Part shown: one piece after another, positions 9,383 through 17,316 of the stretch | Position numbering within the stretch: the stretch's first letter is position 1 | Layout: every line of letters begins with the position of its first letter | Origin: Bin55 sp963664665 | GTDB taxonomy: Bacteria > Pseudomonadota > Gammaproteobacteria > Pseudomonadales > Azotimanducaceae | NCBI GenBank assembly: GCA_963664665.2 | Contig: CAXXMH010000008.1 | Location: forward strand, 310,001 to 374,000 | Direction of reading: 5' to 3' | Length of the DNA: 64,000 bases | Program-made: the position numbers and the translations under genes | The notes under the pieces: model-generated | What the model was told of the DNA's origin: nothing | What the model saw: the letters and a program-made list of their open reading frames with translations, nothing else | Databases searched by the model: none

Positions 9383-10231
9383 GCTGAAGGCGCGGATGCC
9401 AACGTTCATGCGGTCGGTGCCGCCGTTGACGATGACGTCTTGACGCGGCTGCTGGTGGACGTCAAGCGCTACGAGGCGATGGCGGCAAAACTGGATGCGG
9501 CGGACGCCGCTGCGCTGGCGGCCGAACAAGCCGCTTACGACAAGCTGCAGGCGGCCCGCGACGCGCATGAAAAAGCCCATGGCGCGAAGCCCCGGGGTGC
9601 GCCGCCGAAGCCGCCAGGGGATGCGCCCAAGCAGGCGGCGCGAGAACACTTGACCGACCCCGATTCGCAGCTGATGAAGACCCGTGACGGGATCATGCCG
9701 GCGTACAACGCGCAAGCGGGCGTCGACGTGGACACGCAGCTCATCGTGACGTCGGGCGTGACCGACGCGCCGACCGACCACGGTCAGATCGTGCCGACGC
9801 TGGATGCGCTCGAAGCGTTGCCCACCGTCGAGCCAGACGTGGCGGCTGCCGCCGCGGATGACGAAGACGGTCGCATGAACCTGTTGGCGGACGCGGGTTA
9901 CTACAGCGACGACAATGTTCGGGCGTGCGAGAAAGGCGGCGTCAAGGCCTATATCGCCACCGGCAAAAACGGGCGGGCACAACCACCGAAAGGGTCTTGT
10001 TCGCAAGCGGTCGAGACCATGGTGGCACGGATGCAGGACGTGGTCGGCCAGGCCCTGTATCGCAAGCGCAAGAGCACGGTCGAAACGACGTTCGGCTGCA
10101 TCAAGGACGCGATGGGATTTCGGTATCCGAAGATGCGCGGTCTCGCCGGCGTTCAAACCGAGTGGCAGCTGGCGTGTCTGGCGTGGAACGTCAAACGCTT
10201 GTACAGTTTAGGTAGGGAAAGTCTATTCTGA
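9383..10231 (+). pseudogene. IS1182-family transposase, C-terminal part
   Basis: Continues codon 180 onward of the transposase begun at 6186, in the same frame after removing IS21 and one GCCATGAC copy (EQADRHD-AEGADANVHA). It contains the family's second and third catalytic regions: MKTRDGIMPAYNAQAGVDVD, LLADAGYYSDDNVRACEKGG, and the C-terminal Glu segment STVETTFGCIKDAMGFRYPK. The fragment alone lacks the N-terminal domain, so it cannot make a functional transposase; an ATG inside it would give only a partial protein. Confidence 0.87.
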
Positions 10232-10411
10232 ATGCGGAGAAACGCGAAAACCACCTCAAAGTGGATGCAATATGGCTGGTTTCGGTGACTTTGAGCGTTT
10301 AATTTCGGTCGAATCCGGCTTGACCGGCGCACCGACACCGATCGGGCCGATTAAATGCGATCGCGAGCGAAAAACGCCGCAAAACCGAGTCGAAAATCAA
10401 CAGCCTCTATC

Positions 10412-10983
10412 AAGACTTTATTGAGTCGTTCGCGTTAGCCCCCGCTTTTGCGGCACAGCGAGGCGTTGATCCCGCGGACGGACTGCTCACATTTCAATCA
10501 ATTAATCGTGACGACGTTCGAATCAGCGGTGTTGAAATGAGCGCTAAGGTGAGTCTCGCTCGAATAGCTGACGCGTTTGAGAATTGGCACTTACGCGCCG
10601 CGCTCGCCTCCGCTTCCGGTGAAGACATCGGAGAAGATCAGCCACTCAATAACGTAGATCCTTTGAACGGGGTTATCGGTCTCGGCTATACCTCTACAAA
10701 TCGACGTTGGGGATCTGAATTCATTATCACCGCCGCCCAAGGGAAGGACGAATCGGATATCGCCACCGACTCAGATCACTTTGCAAGTGGCGGCTACGGA
10801 GTAATTGATTTGCTATTCAACATGAACCCGATTGATCGCCTGATGGTAAATATCGGTTTATTCAACCTTACCAATCGACAGTACATTCGTTGGATCGATA
10901 CGGTGGGTATAGGGAACGACGCACCACTTCGATTTACTCAACCCGGATTCAATGCCTCTGTTTCCGCCCGCATAGATTTTTAG
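10412..10983 (+). pseudogene. TonB-dependent heme/hemoglobin receptor, 3' part
   Basis: The last 190 codons or so of the receptor begun at 4431, in frame with 6096 once the IS and one TATC copy are removed. The segment codes for the last barrel strands (VRISGVEMSAKVSL, GVIGLGYTSTNRRWG, LMVNIGLFNLTNRQYIRW) and ends with the C-terminal aromatic signature SARIDF that the BAM complex recognises. It stops 3 bp before hmuT. No credible signal peptide or start precedes it, so it is not an independent gene. Confidence 0.88.
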
Positions 10984-10986
10984 GCT

Positions 10987-11862
10987 GTGATACGCCTTTT
11001 CACCCTATTCGCCTTGTTTTGTACGGCCTCTGCAGCAGCAGACGTCTGCGAACCAGCGGTGGATTCATCTCGAGTCGCCGTTGCTGGCGGATCCGTAACC
11101 GAAATCGTCTACTTGCTTGGCGGAGAAGACAGGCTTGTAGGCGTCGACCTAACGTCGAACTATCCAGAAGCGGCGACTCATTTACCCTCGGTGGGATATG
11201 TTCGGAACCTGTCAGTTGAGGGACTACTCTCTCTCAATCCGACACTCATTCTCGGCGAAGATGACATGGGACCGCCTGCGGTTCTAAACCAGCTGCAGAA
11301 CGCTGGAGTTGACACCGTGCATATCCCTGAGCGTCACGATGCCGACGGAATCCTCGCCAAAATCGATTGCGTTGCGCGCGTCCTTGGGATACCTGGTGGC
11401 GAACGCAGGCCGCACCTAGAGAAGCTTCAATCCTTAGCGTTGAAGCTTGAGACGATAAGTCACAGCTCCGACGCCAAAGTGAGCGTGGCGCTGCTGCTTA
11501 GTCTCAACACAGGTGCTCCAGTCGCGGCAGGCGACAACACCTCAGGAGGTGGTTTTCTACGAATGGTAGGTGCGCGAAACGTATTTGCTGCCGTAGATGG
11601 ATGGAAACCTGTTAGTCCCGAGTTCATGGCTGCTGCGGAACCAGAGGTGATCCTCGTACCTACGCGCGGTGCAGCTTCAGCAGGGGGTGTTGCTGAATTA
11701 GCAGATCACCCTTCGATTCGCGCAACGCAAGCAAGTGTGAACCAGCGCATTGTGGTAGTTGACGGTATGGCGATGCTTGGGTTCGGTCCACGCACGCTAA
11801 GTACCGCGTTGGATTTCGCTCACCAACTTCGAGACCAGGTCGAGTCGAACTCAACCAATTGA
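10987..11862 (+). CDS. hmuT: Periplasmic heme-binding protein of the ABC importer
   Basis: Substrate-binding protein of 291 residues that carries heme from the outer-membrane receptor to the HmuUV importer. It has an N-terminal signal peptide (LFTLFALFCTASAAA) and the class III binding-protein fold: first lobe motif RVAVAGGSVTEIVYLLGG, GVDLTSNYP, PSVGYVRNLSVEGLLSLNPT, a connecting helix, then AAGDNTSGGGFLRMVGA and MLGFGPRTLS in the second lobe. These are characteristic of HmuT/HutB/PhuT. The start is GTG at 10987, immediately after the receptor stop. Cotranscribed with hmuU and hmuV. Confidence 0.92.
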   Translation: MIRLFTLFALFCTASAAADVCEPAVDSSRVAVAGGSVTEIVYLLGGEDRLVGVDLTSNYPEAATHLPSVGYVRNLSVEGLLSLNPTLILGEDDMGPPAVLNQLQNAGVDTVHIPERHDADGILAKIDCVARVLGIPGGERRPHLEKLQSLALKLETISHSSDAKVSVALLLSLNTGAPVAAGDNTSGGGFLRMVGARNVFAAVDGWKPVSPEFMAAAEPEVILVPTRGAASAGGVAELADHPSIRATQASVNQRIVVVDGMAMLGFGPRTLSTALDFAHQLRDQVESNSTN

Positions 11863-11865
11863 CCC

Positions 11866-12948
11866 ATGCCAACTCAAATTCGTATCGGCCGTTTTGCAGT
11901 ACCTGACAGGTTAAGTAAGGCTCTCCGCTCCAGCTCTTCACTATCGCTTTCTCGGGGACGACGCGTTTCTATTCTGCTCCTTGCGACTTCGCTCGTTGTA
12001 ACAGTCGTTTACGCACTCTCAACAGGGGCCGTACCAATTTCGTTGTGGAGCTTATTCAGCGACTCTAAAGCAAACGAGTTCGAACGGTTGGTATTCAATG
12101 AGATCCGCAGCCCACGGATTGTTTTGGCAGCATTTGTAGGCGGTTCACTAGCGCTCGCTGGTGCAACCTTACAGGGGCTATTTCGCAATCCTCTTGCGGA
12201 TCCTGGCTTAATCGGAGTTTCTTCAGGTGCCGCACTTGGAGCCATCTCGATGATCGTACTAGGATCAGCACTTAATGCGCCCAGTTGGTTAGACCCCTAC
12301 ATGTTGCCGCTTGCGGCGGCTGGCGGAGGGATATTGATTACTTTCTTTATATATCTGTTCGCGCAACGCTTCGGTCAATTCAACATCGTGACGATTCTCT
12401 TACTCGGTATCGCCGTCAACGCAATGGCCGGTGTAGGAATCGGCATTTTTCAATACATTAGCACCGATCCCGAACTTCGCACCCTGACGTTTTGGATGAT
12501 GGGTAGTTTCGGTCGCGCAACATGGGAGACCGTATTACCTGCTATCGGGATCATGGCTGGGGCTAGTTATTTCATGATTCGACAACATCATGCGCTCGAC
12601 CGATTACAGCTTGGTGAAGCGGAAGCAGCCCACGTAGGGGTTGATGTGCCAAGTCTTAAACGTTACTCAATCCTCATGTCTGCCGCCGCCGCAGGTGCAG
12701 GCGTTGCGGTAGCCGGTACGATCGGCTTCGTCGGGCTAGTTGTACCCCACCTCGTTCGACTCCTGGCTGGCGCAGCTCACGCATTTGTTCTGCCAGCTGC
12801 GGTCTTGCTTGGATCTTCATTGATGGTTTTAGCAGACCTCATCTCCAGAACGATCGTAATTCCTGCGGAATTGCCGGTTGGCCTAGTCACGAGTGCAATC
12901 GGCGCACCTTTCTTTCTCTGGCTGATCACGCGGGCAACCCGTCGATGA
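11866..12948 (+). CDS. hmuU: Heme ABC transporter permease (FecCD family)
   Basis: Inner-membrane permease of 360 residues with about ten hydrophobic segments. FecCD motifs include LVFNEIRSPRIVLAAFVGGS, LAGATLQGLFRNPLADPGLIG, FWMMGSFGRATWE and GFVGLVVPHLVR. It probably works as a dimer with HmuV. It starts 3 bp after the hmuT stop and overlaps hmuV by 4 bp (ATGA), indicating a tightly coupled operon. Confidence 0.93.
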   Translation: MPTQIRIGRFAVPDRLSKALRSSSSLSLSRGRRVSILLLATSLVVTVVYALSTGAVPISLWSLFSDSKANEFERLVFNEIRSPRIVLAAFVGGSLALAGATLQGLFRNPLADPGLIGVSSGAALGAISMIVLGSALNAPSWLDPYMLPLAAAGGGILITFFIYLFAQRFGQFNIVTILLLGIAVNAMAGVGIGIFQYISTDPELRTLTFWMMGSFGRATWETVLPAIGIMAGASYFMIRQHHALDRLQLGEAEAAHVGVDVPSLKRYSILMSAAAAGAGVAVAGTIGFVGLVVPHLVRLLAGAAHAFVLPAAVLLGSSLMVLADLISRTIVIPAELPVGLVTSAIGAPFFLWLITRATRR

Positions 12949-13724
12949 GCATCTCCACCAATAGTGTATGCGTCCGAATTGGGGAGAAAGCCGTGCTAGA
13001 TACCGTCTCATTCGAAGTTGAACCGGGACACGTGATCGGCTTGATTGGCCCAAACGGCGCAGGGAAATCCACATTAATAAACGTCCTAAGTGGCGACATA
13101 CAGCCTAGTTCCGGAAGTGTTTTCGTTGACGACTTACCCCTTACGGATTTCACGCCAGCACAGCTAGCAAAGGTGCGTACAGTGATGTCTCAAGCTTCAT
13201 CGATCGTATTCGACTTCACGGTAGACGAGATTATTCGAATGGGTTGGGTCCAAGACGACATGTATGTGCATGACGTGGCGGAGCAAGCGGTACGAGAGAT
13301 TACGTCCGTTTGTGGAATTTCCGAGTTCCTCGAACGACGATACCGAACCCTTTCGGGAGGCGAACAGCGACGCGTTCAGTTTGCGCGTGCGCTACTCCAA
13401 GTCTGGCGAATCGGGAGTAGTAGAGATATACGATATCTCCTCCTTGACGAGCCAACCGCAAACCTTGATATCCGACACGAACTCGCAGTATTGAGTTTGT
13501 CCCGCGAAATTGCGTCTAAACGCGTCGGAGTCCTCGTTGTGCTACACGATCTCAATCTCGCCGCGCGATTCACCGACGAACTAGTGCTATTGAGCGATGG
13601 CCGCGCCATCGCGACCGGTCCAACGGAAAAGGTGCTCGACTCCAATCAGTTGGAGCGGGTTTACAAAACACCTATTCTCGTTGAACATCATTCTGGACTG
13701 AATCGACTTGTGGTTCATTCCTAA
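12945..13724 (+). CDS. hmuV: Heme ABC transporter ATP-binding protein
   Basis: ATPase of 259 residues energising heme import. Walker A is GPNGAGKST, signature LSGGEQRRVQFARAL, Walker B LLLDEPTANLDIRHE, and the switch His is in VLVVLHDLNLAARF. The sequence RIGSSRDIRYLLLDEP before Walker B carries the short insertion usual in HmuV. Translation is coupled to hmuU by a 4-bp overlap. Confidence 0.93.
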   Translation: MSISTNSVCVRIGEKAVLDTVSFEVEPGHVIGLIGPNGAGKSTLINVLSGDIQPSSGSVFVDDLPLTDFTPAQLAKVRTVMSQASSIVFDFTVDEIIRMGWVQDDMYVHDVAEQAVREITSVCGISEFLERRYRTLSGGEQRRVQFARALLQVWRIGSSRDIRYLLLDEPTANLDIRHELAVLSLSREIASKRVGVLVVLHDLNLAARFTDELVLLSDGRAIATGPTEKVLDSNQLERVYKTPILVEHHSGLNRLVVHS

Positions 13725-13759
13725 ACATTTCTCTAGACTTTTCACAAAAGGAGTACACC

Positions 13760-14062
13760 ATGTTCATCGCAATGAACCGCTTCAAGATCGCGCTCGGAAA
13801 AGAGGATGGTTTTGAAGAAGTATGGCGACAACGAGAGTCATACCTATCGGAGGTGCCTGGCTTCAAGCATTTCAATCTGCTGCGGGGATCCCAGAACGAC
13901 AACCATACGCTCTACGCCTCCCATAGTACCTGGGAATCACGTGAAGCCTTTGAAGCATGGACTCAATCGGAGAGTTTTCGAAAGGCTCATGCGCAGAGAA
14001 GCGCGCCGAAAGGTACCTATTTAGGTCACCCCGAATTGGAGCTGTTTGACGCTGTCCTCTAA
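13760..14062 (+). CDS. IsdG-type heme-degrading monooxygenase
   Basis: A 100-residue ferredoxin-like ABM-fold protein. Asn6, Trp67 and His77 align with the catalytic Asn-Trp-His triad of IsdG/IsdI, which open the heme ring and release iron; a second Trp is at 58. The strong RBS AAGGAG (13748-13753) lies 8-10 bp before the ATG. Placement directly behind hmuTUV supports a role in releasing iron from imported heme (compare HmuQ/HmuD of other Proteobacteria). Assignment by motif and context; substrate and product cannot be told from sequence. Confidence 0.82.
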   Translation: MFIAMNRFKIALGKEDGFEEVWRQRESYLSEVPGFKHFNLLRGSQNDNHTLYASHSTWESREAFEAWTQSESFRKAHAQRSAPKGTYLGHPELELFDAVL

Positions 14063-14085
14063 ATTCATCATGTTTTCATCAAAAC

Positions 14086-14107
14086 GATGCCGACTCAAGT
14101 CGGCATC
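14086..14107 (+). terminator. Hairpin after the heme operon (possible terminator)
   Basis: GATGCCGAC-TCAA-GTCGGCATC forms a perfect 9-bp stem with a 4-nt loop, 24 bp after the monooxygenase stop. No U-run follows, so it is not a classical intrinsic terminator; it may stabilise the 3' end of the mRNA. Confidence 0.4.
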
Positions 14108-14206
14108 GGGTCCACCATCGGCGACCGTTCATCGCAACACCATGAGTTGAAGGTTCGGGGTTGTAAAGCCACATGGACGCTTGTACCATTCTGGAACGAT
14201 TGATGC

Positions 14207-15394
14207 GTGCCTATGAGCCTAATCCCGATTCCGACAAACGAAACCGATATCTCCGCGAGCTGGTTGACTGACGCGCTCCGTTCTGGACGCTCTGCGCTGG
14301 AAGTTCAAATCCGTGACGTTCATGTCGAGAACTTCGCAGCTGGAATCGGACTGATCGCTGGTCTGTATCGATGCTCGTTGACCTATGAGCCAGGTCAGAG
14401 CCAAGGACCGCGTAGCGTCGTTATCAAGATGAGATCTAACGATCCGAAGAGTTTTAAGGTCGCGAAGACGTTTCTACTCTACGAGAAGGAAGTCGCTTTC
14501 TATCGGGAAATCGCATCACTTACACCCATGTCGGTCCCAACGGTGTACTACAGCGACTTCGATCCAAAGAGTCAAGACTTTGTGCTCGTACTCGAAGATC
14601 TCGAATCAATGACGTCCGCGAGTCAATTGACCGGAGGCACCGAAGAACAAGGCAGACTAGCGATTCGACACGCTGCCAGATTACATGCACGGTTTTGGGG
14701 TCAGCATCAAGAACCTCCTCTGAAAGGCTATTACTCCTTAATTGCTCCGAGTTTCACGATGAAAATCCACGTCGGTTTTCACAATAGTGTCGCCAAAGTA
14801 CTGGATGTCTTTGATCAAGATCTCTCGCCGGGTGCCAAGGCACTGATCCGAGCATTCGGAAACAATCTCGCTGGCCAGTACCATGAACTCGCGCAAGGGC
14901 CGAGAACGCTTACCCACGGCGACTATCGACTCGACAATATGTTCTTTGGTCCTCCAGGCGACCGAGAATTTGTGGTTATCGACTGGCAGACTAACGGTAT
15001 TGGTGGCGGTATGGCTGACGTCGCGTACTTCATGTCTGGAAGTCTCGACTCGGACGTTCGTCAAGCGATTGAGCGCGACGCCTTAGCTGAATACCACGAA
15101 ATTACGTGTCGGGACGGTGGCGCTATATGGGACCCGAATGAATGTTGGCGAAACTATCGTCAGAGTTTCGTAGTTGCCATGACGGTACCCGTAATCGCGG
15201 CAGGTGAACTTTCGCTAGACGATGAAAGAGCGTTTGAGCTTGTCCAAACTGGCATCAGACGCATGAACGCGGCACTCGAGGAACTGGAGGTTGAAGAATT
15301 CATGCCTCAAAGAAAGTCAGTATTCTCAATTCCCGGATTCCAATCTGCATTTGCCAATCAATTAGCACGTGTTGTGGGGTCTAACAATCACTAA
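14207..15394 (+). CDS. Phosphotransferase of the APH/CHK (ecdysteroid/choline-kinase-like) family
   Basis: Kinase-fold protein of 395 residues. The ATP-binding lobe includes SVVIKMRSND (Lys of beta-3) and LVLEDLES (hinge). The catalytic loop is THGDYRLDNMFF (His237, Asp239, Asn244), the Brenner motif, and the metal-binding Asp is in VVIDWQTNGIGGGMADVAYF. These define the aminoglycoside phosphotransferase/CHK superfamily. The substrate is unknown; members act on small alcohols or sugars. The start is GTG 14207 or, six bases later, ATG 14213. It stands alone on the plus strand after the heme operon. Confidence 0.8.
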   Translation: MPMSLIPIPTNETDISASWLTDALRSGRSALEVQIRDVHVENFAAGIGLIAGLYRCSLTYEPGQSQGPRSVVIKMRSNDPKSFKVAKTFLLYEKEVAFYREIASLTPMSVPTVYYSDFDPKSQDFVLVLEDLESMTSASQLTGGTEEQGRLAIRHAARLHARFWGQHQEPPLKGYYSLIAPSFTMKIHVGFHNSVAKVLDVFDQDLSPGAKALIRAFGNNLAGQYHELAQGPRTLTHGDYRLDNMFFGPPGDREFVVIDWQTNGIGGGMADVAYFMSGSLDSDVRQAIERDALAEYHEITCRDGGAIWDPNECWRNYRQSFVVAMTVPVIAAGELSLDDERAFELVQTGIRRMNAALEELEVEEFMPQRKSVFSIPGFQSAFANQLARVVGSNNH

Positions 15395-15545
15395 ATGCGG
15401 CGTCAACATGAAGTTAACCGTATACGTTACTGCTAGCAGATGGGTACGGCATAAACCCAGAGCAAGTTCGTTGCACGAACTAATATCGAGTCGAGTCAGC
15501 CCTTGACACATCCGCTGAATTCAGCACTAAGACGGGAGAAATAGC

Positions 15546-16172
15546 TTGGATATCAACGTGGATTCGCACTTGAACGCTATCGAACGCCAGGTTGAGCTAA
15601 CAGAACGCGACGAAAAGGCAGTTTCAACTGTCAAGGTAGTACGTTCATTCAACACCAGCATGCAAAACATGTGGGATGCGTTGACTAATCGCGAGCGTAT
15701 TTCGCAGTGGTTCTTGCCTATCACTGGGGACCTAGAACTCGGTGGATCGTACGCGTTAGAGGGCAATGCAAGCGGATCCATCACGGCATGTATACCCCAA
15801 TCTCATGCCTCACTGACATGGGAATTTGCCGGTGACATTAGCTGGGTAGATCTGTGTATATATGAGAGCACACCTGATTCTGTGATCCTAAAACTTGACC
15901 ACACGGCGGTCTTGTCGCCGCATTGGGATCAGTTTGGCGCAGGTGCAACAGGTGTAGGTTGGGAAATGGGCTATCTCGGTCTGTTTCTTTACCTCGTTCA
16001 CCCCAACGAAGACAAACTTGATGAGGAAGCCTTCACCGTATCCGAAGAAGGCAAGCGCTTCATAACAGGTATTAGTCAAGGGTGGGCAAACGCATCGATC
16101 GCAGCAGGAACCGATGCAACCACGGCGAACGCCGCAGCTGAGCGGACGACAGCGTTTTATCTAGGAATCTGA
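15546..16172 (+). CDS. SRPBCC (AHSA1/START-like) domain protein
   Basis: A 208-residue protein. Residues about 30-130 have the AHSA1 pattern (VVRSFNTSMQNMWDALTN, RISQWFLPITGDLELGGSY, then LTWEF), a helix-grip fold that binds hydrophobic ligands or chaperone clients. The C-terminal part (about 140-208) is helical and less familiar. The start is TTG at 15546, supported by GGGAGAA a few bases upstream; no in-frame ATG fits better. A TTGACA hexamer is at 15503-15508, but the corresponding -10 is poor. Function unknown. Confidence 0.72.
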   Translation: MDINVDSHLNAIERQVELTERDEKAVSTVKVVRSFNTSMQNMWDALTNRERISQWFLPITGDLELGGSYALEGNASGSITACIPQSHASLTWEFAGDISWVDLCIYESTPDSVILKLDHTAVLSPHWDQFGAGATGVGWEMGYLGLFLYLVHPNEDKLDEEAFTVSEEGKRFITGISQGWANASIAAGTDATTANAAAERTTAFYLGI

Positions 16173-16248
16173 CCGGAGCTCACCAGAGAACCCGTCATCC
16201 TACGATTGCGGCAATCGCGCAGACGGTGACACTACGGCGCACCTAGAA

Positions 16249-16533
16249 CTAACGATAAAACTCGACGTAAAACTTCACGTTGCCTATTGGTTCAACGGCG
16301 TGCAGAACGGTCGGTTCAACAATGCCGGGTTGGTCTGCTGTGAGCTCGACTTCTGGTTCGCTAGGTTCGAGGACACGGTAGCGCAATCTGCCATCGAGAA
16401 CAACGATCCTACCCCAAGTTCCAGCTTTCGTACGATGCGCAGAGTGTAGATTCGTCGGAATCGAATTCTCAGTGAATTCAGGCGTCCTACCATAAAGAGA
16501 TACGCCTTCGGGTAGCTTCTTCATGGTACTCAA
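16249..16533 (-). CDS. DUF1971 family protein (TehB/YeaR-like domain)
   Basis: A 94-residue single-domain protein. MKKLPEGVSLYGRTPEFTEN, HRTKAGTWGRIVVLDGRLRY and QPGIVEPTVLHAVEPIG are typical of the cupin-like domain found in YeaR and at the N-terminus of some TehB proteins. The family has been linked to tellurite and nitrate/NO responses, but the biochemical role is unclear. It starts right at the foot of the terminator that ends the tRNA transcript, so it is not simply a read-through gene. Confidence 0.72.
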   Translation of the reverse strand: MSTMKKLPEGVSLYGRTPEFTENSIPTNLHSAHRTKAGTWGRIVVLDGRLRYRVLEPSEPEVELTADQPGIVEPTVLHAVEPIGNVKFYVEFYR

Positions 16534-16535
16534 AA

Positions 16536-16573
16536 AGAAAAAACTGGCACTCCTGTCTCAGGAATGCCAGTCT
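16536..16573 (-). terminator. Intrinsic terminator after tRNA-fMet
   Basis: Read on the minus strand: stem ACTGGCATTCCTG, loop AGA, stem CAGGAGTGCCAGT (one G-T pair), followed by TTTTTTC. It begins 4 bp after the tRNA CCA end. In relatives this transcript often continues into rimP; here it is closed off before the accessory block. Confidence 0.88.
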
Positions 16574-16576
16574 AAA

Positions 16577-16653
16577 TGGTTGCGGGGGTAGGATTTGAAC
16601 CTACGACCTCTGGGTTATGAGCCCAACAAGCTACCAGACTGCTCCACCCCGCA
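16577..16653 (-). tRNA. Initiator tRNA-fMet (CAT)
   Basis: A 77-nt cloverleaf including encoded CCA. Initiator features are three consecutive G-C pairs at the base of the anticodon stem (GGG-CTCATAA-CCC) and A at position 72. Overall sequence is very close to the E. coli initiator. Position 1 is U and can pair with A72, where E. coli has a C1xA72 mismatch. Lies downstream of tRNA-Leu and upstream of a terminator. Confidence 0.95.
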
Positions 16654-16757
16654 TTCAATCAAATTATATTTTCGACCTCTCGATACGCTTCTTCCGTTCA
16701 AGCGTGCCGAGAACGCCGCGACTTAAATCCTTAATTATTTGATATCAAAGACAAATT

Positions 16758-16843
16758 TGGTGCCGAAGAGAGGATTTGAACCTCCACGGGCATAGCCCAC
16801 TGCCCCCTCAAGACAGCGTGTCTACCAGTTCCACCACTTCGGC
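16758..16843 (-). tRNA. tRNA-Leu (GAG)
   Basis: An 86-nt class II tRNA with long variable arm (stem around TGGGC-TATG-CCCG) and encoded CCA. The anticodon loop TTGAGGG gives GAG, reading CUC/CUU. Same identity and location (between secG and tRNA-fMet) as leuU in E. coli and the Pseudomonas equivalent. Confidence 0.96.
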
Positions 16844-16855
16844 AAGCATTCCCTT

Positions 16856-17314
16856 CTACTGTTGAGGCGAGTCTTCCTCAACCGGATCGGCCGATCCCTC
16901 ACCATTGGTCGTTTCACCGACACTAGGCTCGGGGGCCGTAAGTATAGGAAGTTCATCGCCTTCTAATACTGTCGTTTCATCAACGGTGGAATCAACCCCA
17001 ACATCGGGGATGTTTTGTTCGACTTCCGTGACAGGAGTCTCTTCGGTAAACTCAAACCCACTCAGTCGATCCGCGCGTTGCTTCGCTGTATATGCAAGCG
17101 CGAAGGCGATCACGAAGAACAAAATCGCAAGAATGGTTGTAACTTTTATTAAGAAAGACGACCCGCCCGATGATCCGAACATCGTGCCTGCGCTGCCGCT
17201 ACCGAATGCCGCCCCAACATCCGCACCCTTGCTTTGTTGAATCAACACCAATCCGATCAATGCGAGTGCATCAACAACGAGCAATATGAGAAGGACTGTT
17301 TCGACTGTACCCAT
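16856..17314 (-). CDS. secG: Protein-export membrane protein SecG
   Basis: SecG is the small subunit of the SecYEG translocon. Starting at ATG 17314 (MGTVETVLLILLVVDALALI) the protein has 152 residues. Two transmembrane helices (about 1-23 and 52-72) flank the conserved cytoplasmic loop IQQSKGADVGAAFGSG...MFGSSG. The C-terminal tail of about 75 residues is acidic and Thr/Glu/Pro rich, longer than in many species. A longer in-frame start (17338) overlaps tpiA and is less likely. Start lies 3 bp after the tpiA stop. Confidence 0.94.
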   Translation of the reverse strand: MGTVETVLLILLVVDALALIGLVLIQQSKGADVGAAFGSGSAGTMFGSSGGSSFLIKVTTILAILFFVIAFALAYTAKQRADRLSGFEFTEETPVTEVEQNIPDVGVDSTVDETTVLEGDELPILTAPEPSVGETTNGEGSADPVEEDSPQQ

Positions 17315-17316
17315 GA

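Larger units (their letters stand above)
6097..10407. mobile_element. IS1182-like insertion sequence, itself interrupted by an IS21 element
   Basis: Ends are inverted repeats beginning GAGGCTGTTGA (6097 onward, and the complement ending at 10407). The flanking target duplication is TATC (6093-6096 and 10408-10411). The outer element is 1651 bp once the internal IS21 copy and one 8-bp duplication are removed, a normal size for IS1182-family elements. It encodes one transposase with the DUF772-type N-terminus. It inserted in the 3' third of a TonB-dependent receptor gene. Its GC content is visibly above that of the flanking chromosome, a sign of recent arrival. Confidence 0.88.

Noticed and set aside
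6309..10338. Many long antisense and shifted frames across the IS elements
   Set aside because: High GC content of the IS genes lengthens frames; none has family motifs.
16249..16533. DUF1971 gene as a continuation of the tRNA transcript
   Set aside because: A strong terminator at 16536-16573 separates them.
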